DNA from: Gaiellasilicea sp963749515
GTDB taxonomy: Bacteria; Actinomycetota; Thermoleophilia; Gaiellales; Gaiellaceae
Reading direction: 5' to 3'
Assembly: GCA_963749515.1 (NCBI GenBank)
Contig: CAVVMR010000010.1
Span: 62,001-126,000, forward strand
Length of the DNA stretch: 64,000 nucleotides
Part shown: in pieces, positions 24,949 to 34,500 of the stretch
Numbering within the stretch: the stretch's first letter is position 1
Layout of the letters: each line of letters starts with the position of its first letter
Notes under the pieces: model-generated
Told to the model about the DNA's origin: nothing
Seen by the model: only the letters and a program-made list of their open reading frames with translations
The model's database searches: none
Made by a program: the position numbers and the translations under genes

Positions 24949-24968
24949 TGTCTACCTTTGTCCAGACA
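24949..24968. promoter_or_regulatory. Inverted repeat TGTCT-N10-AGACA over the promoter of the 24968 gene
   Basis: TGTCT (24949-24953) and AGACA (24964-24968) flank the -10 box TACCTT (24953-24958), which ends 9 bases before ATG 24968. A repressor bound here could control both divergent genes. Operator function is inferred from geometry. Confidence 0.35.
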
Positions 24969-25498
24969 TGACCAAACATTCGCTTCGCGCCTGGGAGACG
25001 AGCGAGCGCGTGCTCGAGTCCGGTGGCTTCGAGTCCAGGCAGCGAGTGGTCGTGAGCGCGCCCGTCGTGGAGTCGTCCGACTCCGGTGCTCGCTGGCTCG
25101 GGGTGACGTACTGGCGGTCCGTCGCCGGCTTCACGCGCGGCGTGGTGCGTGCGACCTGGAGCGCCGGCGGCGGCCGCCTGAGGCTGCTCGGCGGCGCCAG
25201 CCTTCTGACGTTCGGCCCGCCCACGATCGCCGTCGACGGCGATACCGTTTCCTGCCGGTATTCGATTCAGGGCGGAATCCTTGCCCTACGGCCGGGCGGC
25301 TCGGTCACCCTCGCGCAGCGAGCCGTGGGCGCTGAGTACGAGCTGACGGTAACCGTCGAGGAGTACCTGCCGCGGCTCGCGGCACGCGCCGGCGCGCCCT
25401 GGTGGACGGGTGCCCTCTATGCCAAGGGCCAGAGCCCGTTCCACGCCGCGGTGAGCCGCCGCTACTTCGAGCTTCTCGTGCGAGGACGCCCCGGATGA
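24968..25498 (+). CDS. Hypothetical protein, 176 aa
   Basis: The protein 'MTKHSLRAWETSERVLESGGF...' has no signal peptide and appears mostly beta-stranded with alternating hydrophobic residues ('YSIQGGILALRPGGSVTLAQR', 'VGAEYELTVTVEEYLPRL'). It ends in 'AVSRRYFELLVRG'. The fold could be a beta-barrel ligand-binding domain, but I do not recognise a family. The stop overlaps the start of the NAD(P)-binding protein gene (ATGA at 25495-25498), so the two are translated together. The upstream part of the open frame overlaps the divergent SRPBCC gene and is not counted. Confidence 0.6.
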   Translation: MTKHSLRAWETSERVLESGGFESRQRVVVSAPVVESSDSGARWLGVTYWRSVAGFTRGVVRATWSAGGGRLRLLGGASLLTFGPPTIAVDGDTVSCRYSIQGGILALRPGGSVTLAQRAVGAEYELTVTVEEYLPRLAARAGAPWWTGALYAKGQSPFHAAVSRRYFELLVRGRPG

Positions 25499-26370
25499 GA
25501 GCCACCGTCTTCGGTGCGACCGGGGTGATCGGCCGCGGGCTGCTGCCGCTCCTCGCCGACGATCACGACGTCGTCGCCGTGTCTCGCAGCCCACGCGCCG
25601 CGGAGCAGGGGATCCTGTGGGTCGAGGCCGACGTCGCTTCCGGTGAAGGCGTCGCGGCGGCGCTAGAGGGCGCGGACGTCGCCTACTACCTCGTTCACTC
25701 CCTCGGCGCCCGCGACTTCGAGCGGCAGGACCGAGAGGCGGCGGCGAACGTCTCGCGCGCGGCGGCCCGCGCGGGGGTGGAGCAGATCGTCTATCTGGGC
25801 GGCCTCGGCGGAGACGACCCGGATGCGTCTCCGCACCTGCGCAGCCGCCGTGAGACCGGCGAGCGCCTGGCGGCGGACGGGGTGCCGGTGACGACGCTCC
25901 GCGCGGCGATGGTGGTCGGTGAGGGCAGCGTCGCCTTCGAGACCATTCTCGGCCTCGTCAAGCGGCTGCCGGTGATGATCACGCCCAGCTGGGTCTCGAC
26001 GCCGACGCAGCCGATCGCCCTCGACGACGTCGTCCGCTATCTGGCGGGCGTCTGCGGGAACGAGGCGGCGTACGGCCAGGGCTACGACATCGGTGGGCCC
26101 GAGGTGATGACCTACCGGCAGATGATCGAGCGCATAGCGGTCCTGCTGGGACGCAAGCCGCTGATCGTCGAGGTCGGCGTACTGACGCCGTATCTCTCCG
26201 CGCTCTGGCTCAACCTCGTCACCCCCGTGAACGCCTCGGTCGCGCGGCCGCTGATCGAAGGACTGCGCAACCCGACCATCGCCCGCGAGGAACGGATCCG
26301 CGAGCTGCTGCCGTTCGAGCTCACCCCGTTCGACGAGGCTGCAAGACGGAGCGTCCGCTCGAGCGCCTAG
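25495..26370 (+). CDS. NAD(P)-binding atypical SDR (NmrA-like/NAD-epimerase-like) protein
   Basis: The 291-residue protein opens with 'ATVFGATGVIGRGLLPLL', a GxxGxxG Rossmann motif, and keeps the 'DVAYYLVHSLG' and 'QIVYLGGLGGDD' strands of atypical short-chain dehydrogenases related to complex I NDUFA9-like and YbjT proteins. The classical YxxxK catalytic pair is not evident, so it may bind NAD(P) for regulation or act in lipid or quinone metabolism. It is co-translated with the 176-aa unknown protein upstream. Confidence 0.85.
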   Translation: MRATVFGATGVIGRGLLPLLADDHDVVAVSRSPRAAEQGILWVEADVASGEGVAAALEGADVAYYLVHSLGARDFERQDREAAANVSRAAARAGVEQIVYLGGLGGDDPDASPHLRSRRETGERLAADGVPVTTLRAAMVVGEGSVAFETILGLVKRLPVMITPSWVSTPTQPIALDDVVRYLAGVCGNEAAYGQGYDIGGPEVMTYRQMIERIAVLLGRKPLIVEVGVLTPYLSALWLNLVTPVNASVARPLIEGLRNPTIAREERIRELLPFELTPFDEAARRSVRSSA

Positions 26371-26374
26371 CCGG

Positions 26375-27617
26375 TCAGGCGGCGCTCCGCTGGTCCTTGG
26401 CCCACGCGGCGAGCAGGCCGCGGTAATGGGCGACGAAGCGCTCCTGCTCGTGCTGGGGGAAGGTCGAGGTCACGGTGTCGACGAGCACGCTGTCGAAGTC
26501 CGGCCCTTCCACCCATTCGACGAGCGCCTCGTCGAGATGGGGCAGCTTCTTCGCGCAGAACTCGTCGTACTCGTCGATCTGGAAGTAGGCGTCGGCGAGC
26601 TTCCGGTACTCGGCCAGCTTCTCCTCGTAGGAGAGATCCTCCCGGTCGCCGATCTCGAAGTAGTCGCGCGTCGTCTGGTTGATCCGCATCTGCCGGCTCG
26701 GTCGCGGCGCAGAACGCCGACCAGCGGACGAGCGCCCGGATCGCCCACGGGAAGTAGTAGTGGAGGCTCGTCAGCGCGACGTCCGGAGACGCGTTCGCAT
26801 AGTCGATCGGAGACGCGACGCCGTCCTTCACGATCGTCTCGCAGGAGTTGAACTCCCAGCGGAAGAAGGCATTGACGACCCGGCTGATGGTCACGACCTC
26901 GTCGCCGGTCTCGGGTGAGAGGAAGTCGTGGTCGACCTGGTAGCGGTCGTACATCGGCCGGTCCGGCTCGAAGTGCATGACCATCGTCTCGGCGCCGATC
27001 GAGAGGCTGCGCGCGAAGACGTCGAAGTCCTCGACCGACGCCTGCAGGTGCATCAGCCGCTCGCCCGAGGTGTCGTACACCGCGTGCAGCTCGGTCGCGT
27101 CGCGGATGCGAGTCACGCCGACCCACTGGCCGCCGTCGAACGGCTTCATGTACAGCGGGTAGCCGATCTTCGCTGCGATCTCCTCCAGGTCGAACGGCAG
27201 GTTGTAGCGCTCAGCCGTGGGCTGGAAGCGCTCGTTCGCCGGCGGGCTCTTGTGCGGGATCAACCAGGTCTCCGGCACCTTCAGCCCGAGCCGCATCATC
27301 GCGCAGTAGGCGGAGTGCTTCTCCATCGCCTGGAACGTGAACGGGTTGTTGAGCAGATACACGTCGTCCATGAGCGAGATCTTCTTCAGCCACTCTCGCG
27401 GCACCGTGTACCACCAGCCGAGCCGGTCGATCACGAGCGAGTAACGCGGCTTGTAGCGGAGGTCGAACGGCTCGTTCGTGATCCGCTCGCAGGTGAGCTC
27501 GTGCGTCGTGCCGCCGTGCTCGATCGGGCCTACGCGCGTGAGGAGATGCTCGAAGGCGCGCGGCCAGTCCTCCTCGGTGCCGAGCAGGAGGCCGATCCGG
27601 TGCGTTTGCGTGCTCAT
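26375..27617 (-). CDS. ATP-grasp family protein with an apparent +1 frameshift, in a two-esterase operon
   Basis: The frame starts at ATG 27617 ('STQTHRIGLLLGTEEDWPRAFE') and covers an ATP-grasp fold with 'SLMDDVYLLNNPFTFQAMEKHSAY', 'KIGYPLYMKPFDGGQWVGVTRI' (the ATP-binding Lys and loop) and 'YDRYQVDHDFLSPETGDEV'. It breaks at 26695-26696: one G/C fewer changes '...CAATEPADADQ' to 'CAATERQMRINQTTRDYFEIGDR', continuing to a stop at 26375. The repaired protein has about 413 residues. ATP-grasp enzymes of this type ligate a carboxylate to an amine or thiol via an acyl phosphate. Substrates are unknown; the first 4 bases overlap the esterase gene upstream. Confidence 0.8.
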
Positions 27618-28354
27618 ACGAAGCGGGGGAGATGATGCGCGATCTGCGCGCGCCACGCGGGCCAGTCGTGCGGGACGTCGTGGCCCCAGACGTCGAGCTC
27701 GTGCCGGATGCCCTTCTCGCCGAGCTGCGCGGCGAAGCTCTTCGTGCTCTCGAGGGCGCCCGTCGAGTCCTCCCAGGAGCCTTGCCCGCAGATCAGCAGC
27801 AGGTTGACCCGGCTGCGCAGCCAGTCGAGATGGTCGCCGTCGAGATGCGAGACGTAGTCCGCCGGATTGTTGAAGTAGACGGCGTCGCCGCGGTCGCCGC
27901 CGCCGACGACGGAGACGTCGTAGACGCCGCTGTGGCAGATCGCGAGCGGGAAGAGATCGGCGCGCCGGAGGACGAAGTTCGCAGCGTGGTAGGCGCCGAA
28001 GCTGACCCCGGTGAGGGCGATCTCGGCCTCTTCGCCCGAGTCGGCGCGGATGAACGGGACGACCTGGTTCACGATCCAGTCCTCGTAGCGTCCGTGCTGC
28101 TGCGCCCGTTCCTCGAGCGAGAGGTCTTCGCGATACCAGCTGCCGGAGTCGTAGCTGTCGACGGCGTACACCTTCACGCGGCCGGCTTCGACCAGGTCGC
28201 CGATTGCATCGATCATCCCGCGCTCCTCGTACTGCCACGCCGGGCCCTGCTGCGAGGGAAACGCGATCAGGGGCCGGCCCCAGTGGCCGTAGACGAGGAC
28301 ATTCGCCTCGGCGCCGATCGCAGGCGACCAGAGTGAGTGGCGGCGTCCGTTCAC
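27614..28354 (-). CDS. Alpha/beta-hydrolase fold esterase (COG4947-like)
   Basis: The 246-residue protein starts 'GRRHSLWSPAIGAEANVLVYGHWGRPLIAFPSQQG' (around residues 3-38), has the nucleophile elbow 'IALTGVSFGAYHAANFVLRR' (Ser within GxSxG) and ends with 'ELDVWGHDVPHDWPAWRAQI', which supplies the catalytic His region. It resembles a group of predicted esterases that recur next to ATP-grasp genes. There is no signal peptide. It starts at GTG 28354, one base after the stop of the other esterase gene, and overlaps the ATP-grasp start, so the three form one operon. Confidence 0.85.
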   Translation of the reverse strand: MNGRRHSLWSPAIGAEANVLVYGHWGRPLIAFPSQQGPAWQYEERGMIDAIGDLVEAGRVKVYAVDSYDSGSWYREDLSLEERAQQHGRYEDWIVNQVVPFIRADSGEEAEIALTGVSFGAYHAANFVLRRADLFPLAICHSGVYDVSVVGGGDRGDAVYFNNPADYVSHLDGDHLDWLRSRVNLLLICGQGSWEDSTGALESTKSFAAQLGEKGIRHELDVWGHDVPHDWPAWRAQIAHHLPRFV

Positions 28355-28355
28355 A

Positions 28356-29330
28356 TCACGTCACTCTCTCAAGCAGCCGCCCGAAGTGCGGCTGGAAGGA
28401 GTCCCGCCAGGCGACCCAGTTGTGCCCGTCGCGGAACTCGTGCAGGCGAATGTCGTAGCCGCGCTTTCCGAGTGATTCCACGAGTGCCCTGTTCGCCGCG
28501 AGGTTCTCCTCCACCGTCCCGCAGGCGAGGACGACCGGGACCGCTCGCTCGGGCCGGTTGCGATGGATGCCGCCGACGAAGCGTGCGATTCGCTCGTAGC
28601 GCGGGAAGCTCCGCTCGTACGACTCGGCGCGACGGAAGAAGCTGCCCGACTGGAGGAACAGCGCGTCGAACGTGTCCGGATGGCGCCGGTGGGCATGGAA
28701 GAGGGCGAGCGCACCCAGGCTGGCGCCGAGGCCGATCCGAACGGGCGCCGGCGGGAGCGCGGGCAGGATCTCCTGGGCCAGCGCGCGTGAGTAGCGGGCG
28801 CTGGCGGAGTACGTCTCGTTGCGGTCGACAGGGCCGATCAGGGTCGCGCGGAGCGGCGGCAGCCCGGCGAGGAGGGCGAGGAGCGACGAGTGCTCGGCGT
28901 ACTCCGGGCCGTCGTGCGCGATCAGCATCGGGCTGCTCGCGGTCGCTTCCGGATGCGCCCAGACAAGGGCGGGGAGCTCCGCCTTCAGGATGCGGCTGGG
29001 GATCGTCACGGGCTTCCACTTGCCGACCGGCGCCGTGGCGAGCCAGGCCGGCGGCTCGTAGCCCGGCTCCTCCCACACCGACTTGTCACCCCACGGTCCG
29101 CTCGCGGTCTTCCCGTTGGCGGGGTCGAGCACCCACTCGCTGCGACCGCGCCTGTCGATCAGCTCGAGCTGGTACTCGAAGCGCGCGACGTCCGGCGCCG
29201 GTGCGCGCAGCTCCCAGGAGGTGCCGCGCCTCGTCAGCTCGTGCGGCAGCCGGTCGCGCAGGTCGTGCGCGAGCCGGACGGCGGCGAGGCGGCGGCGTGG
29301 ATCGGGCAGCTGGAAGCGGATTTCGATCAC
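28356..29330 (-). CDS. Enterochelin-esterase-like alpha/beta hydrolase
   Basis: The product of about 324 residues has an N-terminal carbohydrate-binding-module-like beta domain ('RFEYQLELIDRRGRSEWVLDP'), as in Fes-type esterases, then a D-family esterase domain with 'SPMLIAHDGPEYAEHSSL', the nucleophile 'RIGLGASLGALALFHAHRRHP' and a catalytic His in 'HEFRDGHNWVAWRDS'. Fes hydrolyses siderophore esters; here no siderophore genes are present, so the natural ester is unknown. GTG 29330 is chosen as start; TTG 29354 is an alternative eight residues longer. It is the first gene of the esterase-esterase-ATP-grasp operon. Confidence 0.85.
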   Translation of the reverse strand: MIEIRFQLPDPRRRLAAVRLAHDLRDRLPHELTRRGTSWELRAPAPDVARFEYQLELIDRRGRSEWVLDPANGKTASGPWGDKSVWEEPGYEPPAWLATAPVGKWKPVTIPSRILKAELPALVWAHPEATASSPMLIAHDGPEYAEHSSLLALLAGLPPLRATLIGPVDRNETYSASARYSRALAQEILPALPPAPVRIGLGASLGALALFHAHRRHPDTFDALFLQSGSFFRRAESYERSFPRYERIARFVGGIHRNRPERAVPVVLACGTVEENLAANRALVESLGKRGYDIRLHEFRDGHNWVAWRDSFQPHFGRLLERVT

Positions 29331-29364
29331 GGGAGTGTGTCGATTGCGTGTCAATTCACGCGCA

Positions 29365-29387
29365 GAACCGTCCAGTGCAGACGGTTC
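29365..29387. promoter_or_regulatory. Perfect 8-bp inverted repeat in a divergent control region
   Basis: GAACCGTC (29365-29372) and GACGGTTC (29380-29387) are separated by 7 bases and lie between the divergent esterase operon and the lamin-tail-domain gene. The symmetry suits a dimeric repressor; no T-tract supports a terminator. The regulator is unknown. Confidence 0.4.
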
Positions 29388-29458
29388 GGGCCGTTTTGGA
29401 CACTAGGCGCGGGCGACAGCGGCAGGTACCACGACTCCTCCAGCTACGAGGAGGTTCG

Positions 29459-30157
29459 ATGAAAGCAGCACTCTCGCGGCGGCTCTGCCGCATCGTTTCG
29501 ACAGCCGTCGCGCTCCTTGCGCTCGCCGCCGGTGCTGCGGGCGCGGCGGACCCGAGCCAAGCCGGCTCCGCGTGTACCACCGCCTCGGGGCTCCCGGGGA
29601 CGATCGTCGTCTGGACCGACTCCACCGGCTCCGTCAGGTCGTGGTGCCAGCACACGCCGCATTCGGAGGCGCTGCCGGCCCTGGTGCTGAACGAGATCGA
29701 CTACGACCAGGTCGGAGCCGACGGTGGCGGCTTCGTCGAGCTGTACAACGGCGGGCTCGGCCCGGCCGATCTCGAGGGGCTCGCGCTCGTCTTCGTCGAC
29801 GGCGCCGGCGCCAGGGAGTACCTGCGCCGGACGCTGCGCGGCGCGCTCGCAGCCGGCGCGTACCGGGTCGTCCGTGTGGATCCCCAGAACGGCTCGCCCG
29901 ACGGAGTCGCGCTCTACGACACGCGCTACGAGGGCGTCATCGACGCGCTCTCCTACGAAGGCGCGATCGAGCGCGCCTTCATCGGCGCCTTCGCGCACAC
30001 CCTCGTCGAGGGAACGGCGCTCCCGGCAGAGGTCGCGGACTCGAACAGCGTGACGGGATCCTTTGCCCGCCTCCCGAACGGGGGCGACACCGGCGACGCG
30101 GCGACCGATTGGGCCTTCACCACGACCGTCACTCCCGGAACGGCAAATGCGTCCTAG
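29459..30157 (+). CDS. Exported lamin-tail-domain (LTD) protein, 232 aa
   Basis: The ATG at 29459 follows GAGGAGG by 4 bases. The product has a signal peptide (about residues 1-29, 'AVALLALAAGAAGAAD') and then an LTD beta-sandwich: 'LVLNEIDYDQVGADGGGFVELYNGG', 'LEGLALVFVDGAG' and the closing 'FARLPNGGDTGDAATDWAFTTTVTPGTAN', which is the usual LTD ending before a nuclease. LTDs are typically fused to extracellular nucleases or phosphatases, as in the large protein at 31.5 kb. Here the domain stands alone and may bind cell surface, DNA or a partner enzyme. Its stop overlaps the convergent RsgA gene by 4 bases. Confidence 0.85.
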   Translation: MKAALSRRLCRIVSTAVALLALAAGAAGAADPSQAGSACTTASGLPGTIVVWTDSTGSVRSWCQHTPHSEALPALVLNEIDYDQVGADGGGFVELYNGGLGPADLEGLALVFVDGAGAREYLRRTLRGALAAGAYRVVRVDPQNGSPDGVALYDTRYEGVIDALSYEGAIERAFIGAFAHTLVEGTALPAEVADSNSVTGSFARLPNGGDTGDAATDWAFTTTVTPGTANAS

Positions 30158-31230
30158 CGCCGACCCTTCGCTCGCATGTTCGCGCGACCCTCCGCGCCGG
30201 CCTTGATCCAGCGCCGCTTCGCCTCGGCCTGAAGCCGCTTGTCGAGCCGGCGCTCGAGGTGCGCGAGCTCGCGCTGCAGCTTGTTGTAGCTCGTCCAGCG
30301 ATCGGCGGCGAGCGTGCCGTCCGCGAGCGCCGCCTGCACGGCACAGCCGGGCTCGGTCTGGTGAGCACAGTCCGAGAAGCGGCACCGCGCGAAGATCTCC
30401 TCGACGTCCCCGAACGTCTCGGAGAGCCCGTCGGACGACTCCCAGAGCTGGAGCTCGCGCATTCCCGGCGAGTCGAGGACGAGCCCGCCTTCGGGCAACA
30501 GCACGAGCTGACGGTGGGTGGTCGTGTGCCGTCCCTCACCGTCGTCCTCGCGGATCGGCTGCGTGGCGAGCAGCTCTTCGCCGGCGAGCGTGTTCACGAG
30601 GGTCGACTTGCCGACGCCGGAGGAGCCGAGCAGGGCGATCGTCTGCCCCGGCACGAGATGCGTGCGCACGAGCTCGAGCCCGTCGCCGGTCAGGCTCGAG
30701 ATCGCGTGGACCGGCACCCCGAACGCAATCGCCTCCACCTCGAGCACGCGCAGCGCGAACTCGGGGCACAGATCGGTCTTCGTCAGCACGATCACGGGCT
30801 TCGCGCCGCTCTCCCACGCCATCGTGATGTACCGCTCCAGGCGTCGAAGGTTGAAGTCCTCGTTGAGCGACATGAGGAGAAAGACGGTGTCGACGTTCGC
30901 GGCGAGCACCTGCTCGTCGGAGGCGTGGTGCGCCACCTTGCGCGAGAACTTCGTCCGGCGAGGGAGGACGGCGTGGATCGTGGCCGTGCCCTCCTCTGGG
31001 CGTGCCGAGACTGCGACCCAGTCCCCGACGGCGGGCATCTCGCCGGGGCCGGTTGCCTCGTGCTCCAGCCGTCCGGAGACCTCGGCGCGCAGCTCGCCGA
31101 GCTCGGTGAACAGGATGTAGGCGCCGCGATGCTGCGCGGCGACGCGCGCCGGGAGGTAGCCCTCGGCGGCGTGCGGCGCGAAATCGGTTGTGTGGCTGTC
31201 AGTCCAGCCGAGATCCGGCAGTGCGTACAA
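30154..31230 (-). CDS. rsgA: Ribosome small-subunit-dependent GTPase A
   Basis: The 358-residue protein has an N-terminal OB fold, then the circularly permuted GTPase order typical of RsgA/YjeQ: G4 'VIVLTKTDLC', G1 'LLGSSGVGKSTLVN', G2/G3 'TTTHRQLVLLPEGGLVLDSPGM', followed by the zinc-binding 'CRFSDCAHQTEPGCAV' segment. It releases late 30S assembly factors and checks the decoding centre, in the cytoplasm. The start is TTG 31230 with AAGGAG 6 bases upstream. The 302 bases between it and the divergent nuclease hold a promoter for that gene (31443-31471); I see no other gene or RNA there. Confidence 0.95.
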   Translation of the reverse strand: MYALPDLGWTDSHTTDFAPHAAEGYLPARVAAQHRGAYILFTELGELRAEVSGRLEHEATGPGEMPAVGDWVAVSARPEEGTATIHAVLPRRTKFSRKVAHHASDEQVLAANVDTVFLLMSLNEDFNLRRLERYITMAWESGAKPVIVLTKTDLCPEFALRVLEVEAIAFGVPVHAISSLTGDGLELVRTHLVPGQTIALLGSSGVGKSTLVNTLAGEELLATQPIREDDGEGRHTTTHRQLVLLPEGGLVLDSPGMRELQLWESSDGLSETFGDVEEIFARCRFSDCAHQTEPGCAVQAALADGTLAADRWTSYNKLQRELAHLERRLDKRLQAEAKRRWIKAGAEGRANMRAKGRR

Positions 31231-31442
31231 GCGAGGCTCCTTGAGCGTGAGATGGGTAGATGGGCAGACGCATAGGACGCGCGCCTGCGCGGCTCAGGAA
31301 CTGCCGAAGGTGTCGACCGACGGCCTTAGAGCCGCGGAGCTCTAGAGGCGAAGGGTGCAAGCTCGAGCATGAGTTCGAACCTCCTTCGTCGTCGGGACAT
31401 CTCAAAGTATGCATACGGCTGGTTGGGATGTCGAATCTGGCC

Positions 31443-31471
31443 TTGGAGTTCCGAGGGCCACGGAGTAGAGT
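31443..31471 (+). promoter_or_regulatory. Promoter TTGGAG-17-TAGAGT for the ExeM-like nuclease
   Basis: TTGGAG (31443-31448) and TAGAGT (31466-31471) are 17 bases apart. Transcription would start near 31478, giving a leader of about 55 bases with GGGGAGGGG before GTG 31533. This lies in the 302-base gap 31231-31532, in which I see nothing else convincing. Confidence 0.55.
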
Positions 31472-31532
31472 CCGCCCGGAAGTCGGCCGGGGAGGCCGTC
31501 GGGAGCAGGACCAATCTAGGGGAGGGGAACGG

Positions 31533-34500
31533 GTGTCTCATCTTCGTCTGCGCCTGGCCATCGTGGTCGGGGCGCTACTGGCGCTCGCTGGGTCGACGAG
31601 CGGTCTCGCCGCGAGCGACGGCGTCGTCATCAGCCAGGTCTACGGCGCCGGTGGCAACGCCGGCGCATCGTTTACGCACGACTTCATCGAGCTGTTCAAC
31701 CGCGGCACGACACCCGTCGTTCTGGACGGAATGTCAATCCAGTACGCCAGCGCCGCCGGCACGGGAGCGCTCGGTGCCAACGCCGGACAGCTGACTGAGC
31801 TCTCCGGCACGATCCAGCCCGGCAAGTACCTGCTGATCCACGAGTCGTCGGGCAGCGTCGGCGCACCACCACCCGCAACCGACATCGTCGATGCGACGCC
31901 GATCGCGATGGCGGCCGGCGCAGGCAAGGTCGCCCTGGCGACCGGAACGACCACGCTCAACTGCAACACAGCCGCCACCTGCACCGCGGCCGGCACGCTG
32001 GGTCGCATCGTCGACCTGGTCGGCTACGGCAACGCGACCTTCTTCGAGGGCACGGCGGCAGCTCCCACGCTCAACGCCACCACGTCGGCCGTCAGGGCCG
32101 GCAGCGGCTGCACGGAGACCGACGACAACGCGTCCGACTTCGCCGCGGTCTCGCCGCCTGCGCCTCGCAACTCGGCGACCGCAGCCTTCGAGTGCGGCGG
32201 CGCGCCCACGCCGACGAACCCGACCGCGGTCGGCGCCGCGACGCCGGCTTCGGTCCTCGCCGGAGGCAGCACGCTGCTCACCGTCGCGGTCACGCCCGGC
32301 GCGAACCCGACCAGCACCGAGATCACGGTCGTCGGCGACCTGAGCCAGATCGGCGGCTCGGACACGCAGCTCTTCTCCGACGACGGCACGAACGGCGACG
32401 CGGTCGCCGGCAACAACGTCTTCTCGTACAGCGCCACGGTTGCACCGGCGACGGCGCCGGGCGCAAAGAGCCTGCCGGTCCTGGTCACCGACGCGCAGGA
32501 GCGGATGGTCGAGTCCACGATCGGTCTCACGGTCGCGGAGCTACCCGCCGCGCCGATCGAGATCAGCGAGATCCAGGGTGCTGCCCACCTCTCGCCCCGC
32601 AGCGGCGACAGGGTGACCACCACGGGCATCGTGATCGGGAAGATCGGCAGCAGCTTCTACATCCAGGATCCGACGCCGGACGCCAACCCGGACACGTCGG
32701 AAGGGCTGCAGGTCTTCGGAGCGACCGCTGCCGCGGGCGTCAGCGTCGGTGACGAGGTCAGCGTCCTCGGCACGGTGACCGAGTTCCGCTCGGGCCTGAC
32801 GAGCCTCACGCTGACCGAGCTCACCAGCCCGGTCGCCACCGTTCTCACCAGCGACAACACGCTGCCGGCAGCGACGGTGATCGGTACCGGCGGCCGGATC
32901 CCGCCGAATACGGTGATCGAGGACGACGCGACCGGCAACGTCGAGGCGCCCGGTGTGCTCTTCGACCCGGCAGAGGACGGCCTCGACTTCTACGAGAGCC
33001 TCGAAGGAATGCTCGTTCAGATGAACGACCTCGTCGCGACGAGCTTCACGTTCACCAACTTCGGCGAGGTCTTCGTCGTCGGCGACAACGGCGCGAACGC
33101 GACGCTGATGACGCCGCGCGGCGGCCTCGTGATCGGCCCCGGTGACCTGAATCCGGAGCGGATGGTGATCGACGACGAGTGGTTCAAGACCGGGCCGCCC
33201 GCCATGCCGGCGGTGAACGTCGGCGGTACGTTCCCCGGCGCGCACGTCGGGATCATGGATTGGGCATTCGGCGAGTACCGGATGCAGCTGCGCTCGCAGC
33301 CGGTCGTCGGCTCCACCGGCGTGTCCGTCCGCGAGTCGGCGGTCGTCGCAGGCGCGAACAAGGTCTCGATCGCGACGTTCAACGTCGAGAACCTCGCCGG
33401 CAACGAGCCGGACGCGAAGTACAACGTGCTCGCGGGGATGATCGTGAACAACCTCGCAGCGCCGGACATCGTCGGCCTCGAGGAGATCCAGGACAACGAC
33501 GGCGCGACAGGCGGCACCGGCAGTCCGGTCGTCGACGCGAGCGTGACGCTCAACCGGCTCGTCGCCGCAATCCAGGCGGCCGGCGGCCCGACCTACGAGT
33601 ACCGGCAGATCAACCCGGTCGCTCACCAGGACGGGGGCGCGCCCGGCGGCAACATCCGGGTCGGCTTCCTCTTCCGGACCGATCGCGGCCTCGCATTCGT
33701 CGATCGCCCCGGTGGCGACTCGACGACTCCGGTCGCGGTCGTCGCCGGTCCGAGCGGCCCCGAGCTGTCAGCGAGCCCTGGTCGCGTCGCGCCGGGAGAT
33801 CCGGCCTGGAACGCGAGTCGCAAGCCGCTCGCGGCCGAGTTCACCTACAACGGCCACAAGCTGTTCGTGGTCGTGAACCACTTCAACTCGAAGGGCGGCG
33901 ACCAGGGGCTCTTCGGTCCTCAGCAGCCGCCGGTCCTCAGCTCCGAGGTGCAGCGCAACCAGCAGGCGACGCTGCTGGCCGGCTTCGTGAGCGACATCCT
34001 GGACCTCGACCCGACGGCGAACATCGCCGTCGTCGGCGACCTGAACGACTTCCAGTTCTCGCCGCCGGTGCAGAAGCTGAAGGACGCCGGCCTGACGGCG
34101 ATGATCGAGACCCTGCCGCCGAACGAGCGGTACAGCTACGTGTTCGACGGAAACAGCCAGGTGCTCGACCACATCATGGTCAGCAGCAACCTGCTGAACA
34201 ACGCGGCGGCCGCGGCGGGCTACGACGTCGTCCACGTGAATGCCGAGTTCCTCGATCAGGCGTCGGACCATGACCCGCAGCTCGTGCAGCTGACGATGCC
34301 GGCGCCGACGATCTCGGCGTCCGCGTCGCCGGCCGCGAACGCTGCCGGCTGGAACAACACGGCCGTCACGGTGAGCTTCACGTGCGTCGACCCGCTGTCG
34401 GCGATCCTGGGCGGCTGCCCGCCACCCGTGATCCTCGACTCCGAAGGTGCGGACCAGGGGGTCTCGCAGCAGGTCACGACCGAAGGTGGGCTCGAGCTGT

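Noticed and set aside
31231..31532. A riboswitch or structured leader before the ExeM-like nuclease
   Set aside because: No known riboswitch core could be matched by eye. A promoter at 31443-31471 leaves only a 55-base leader.
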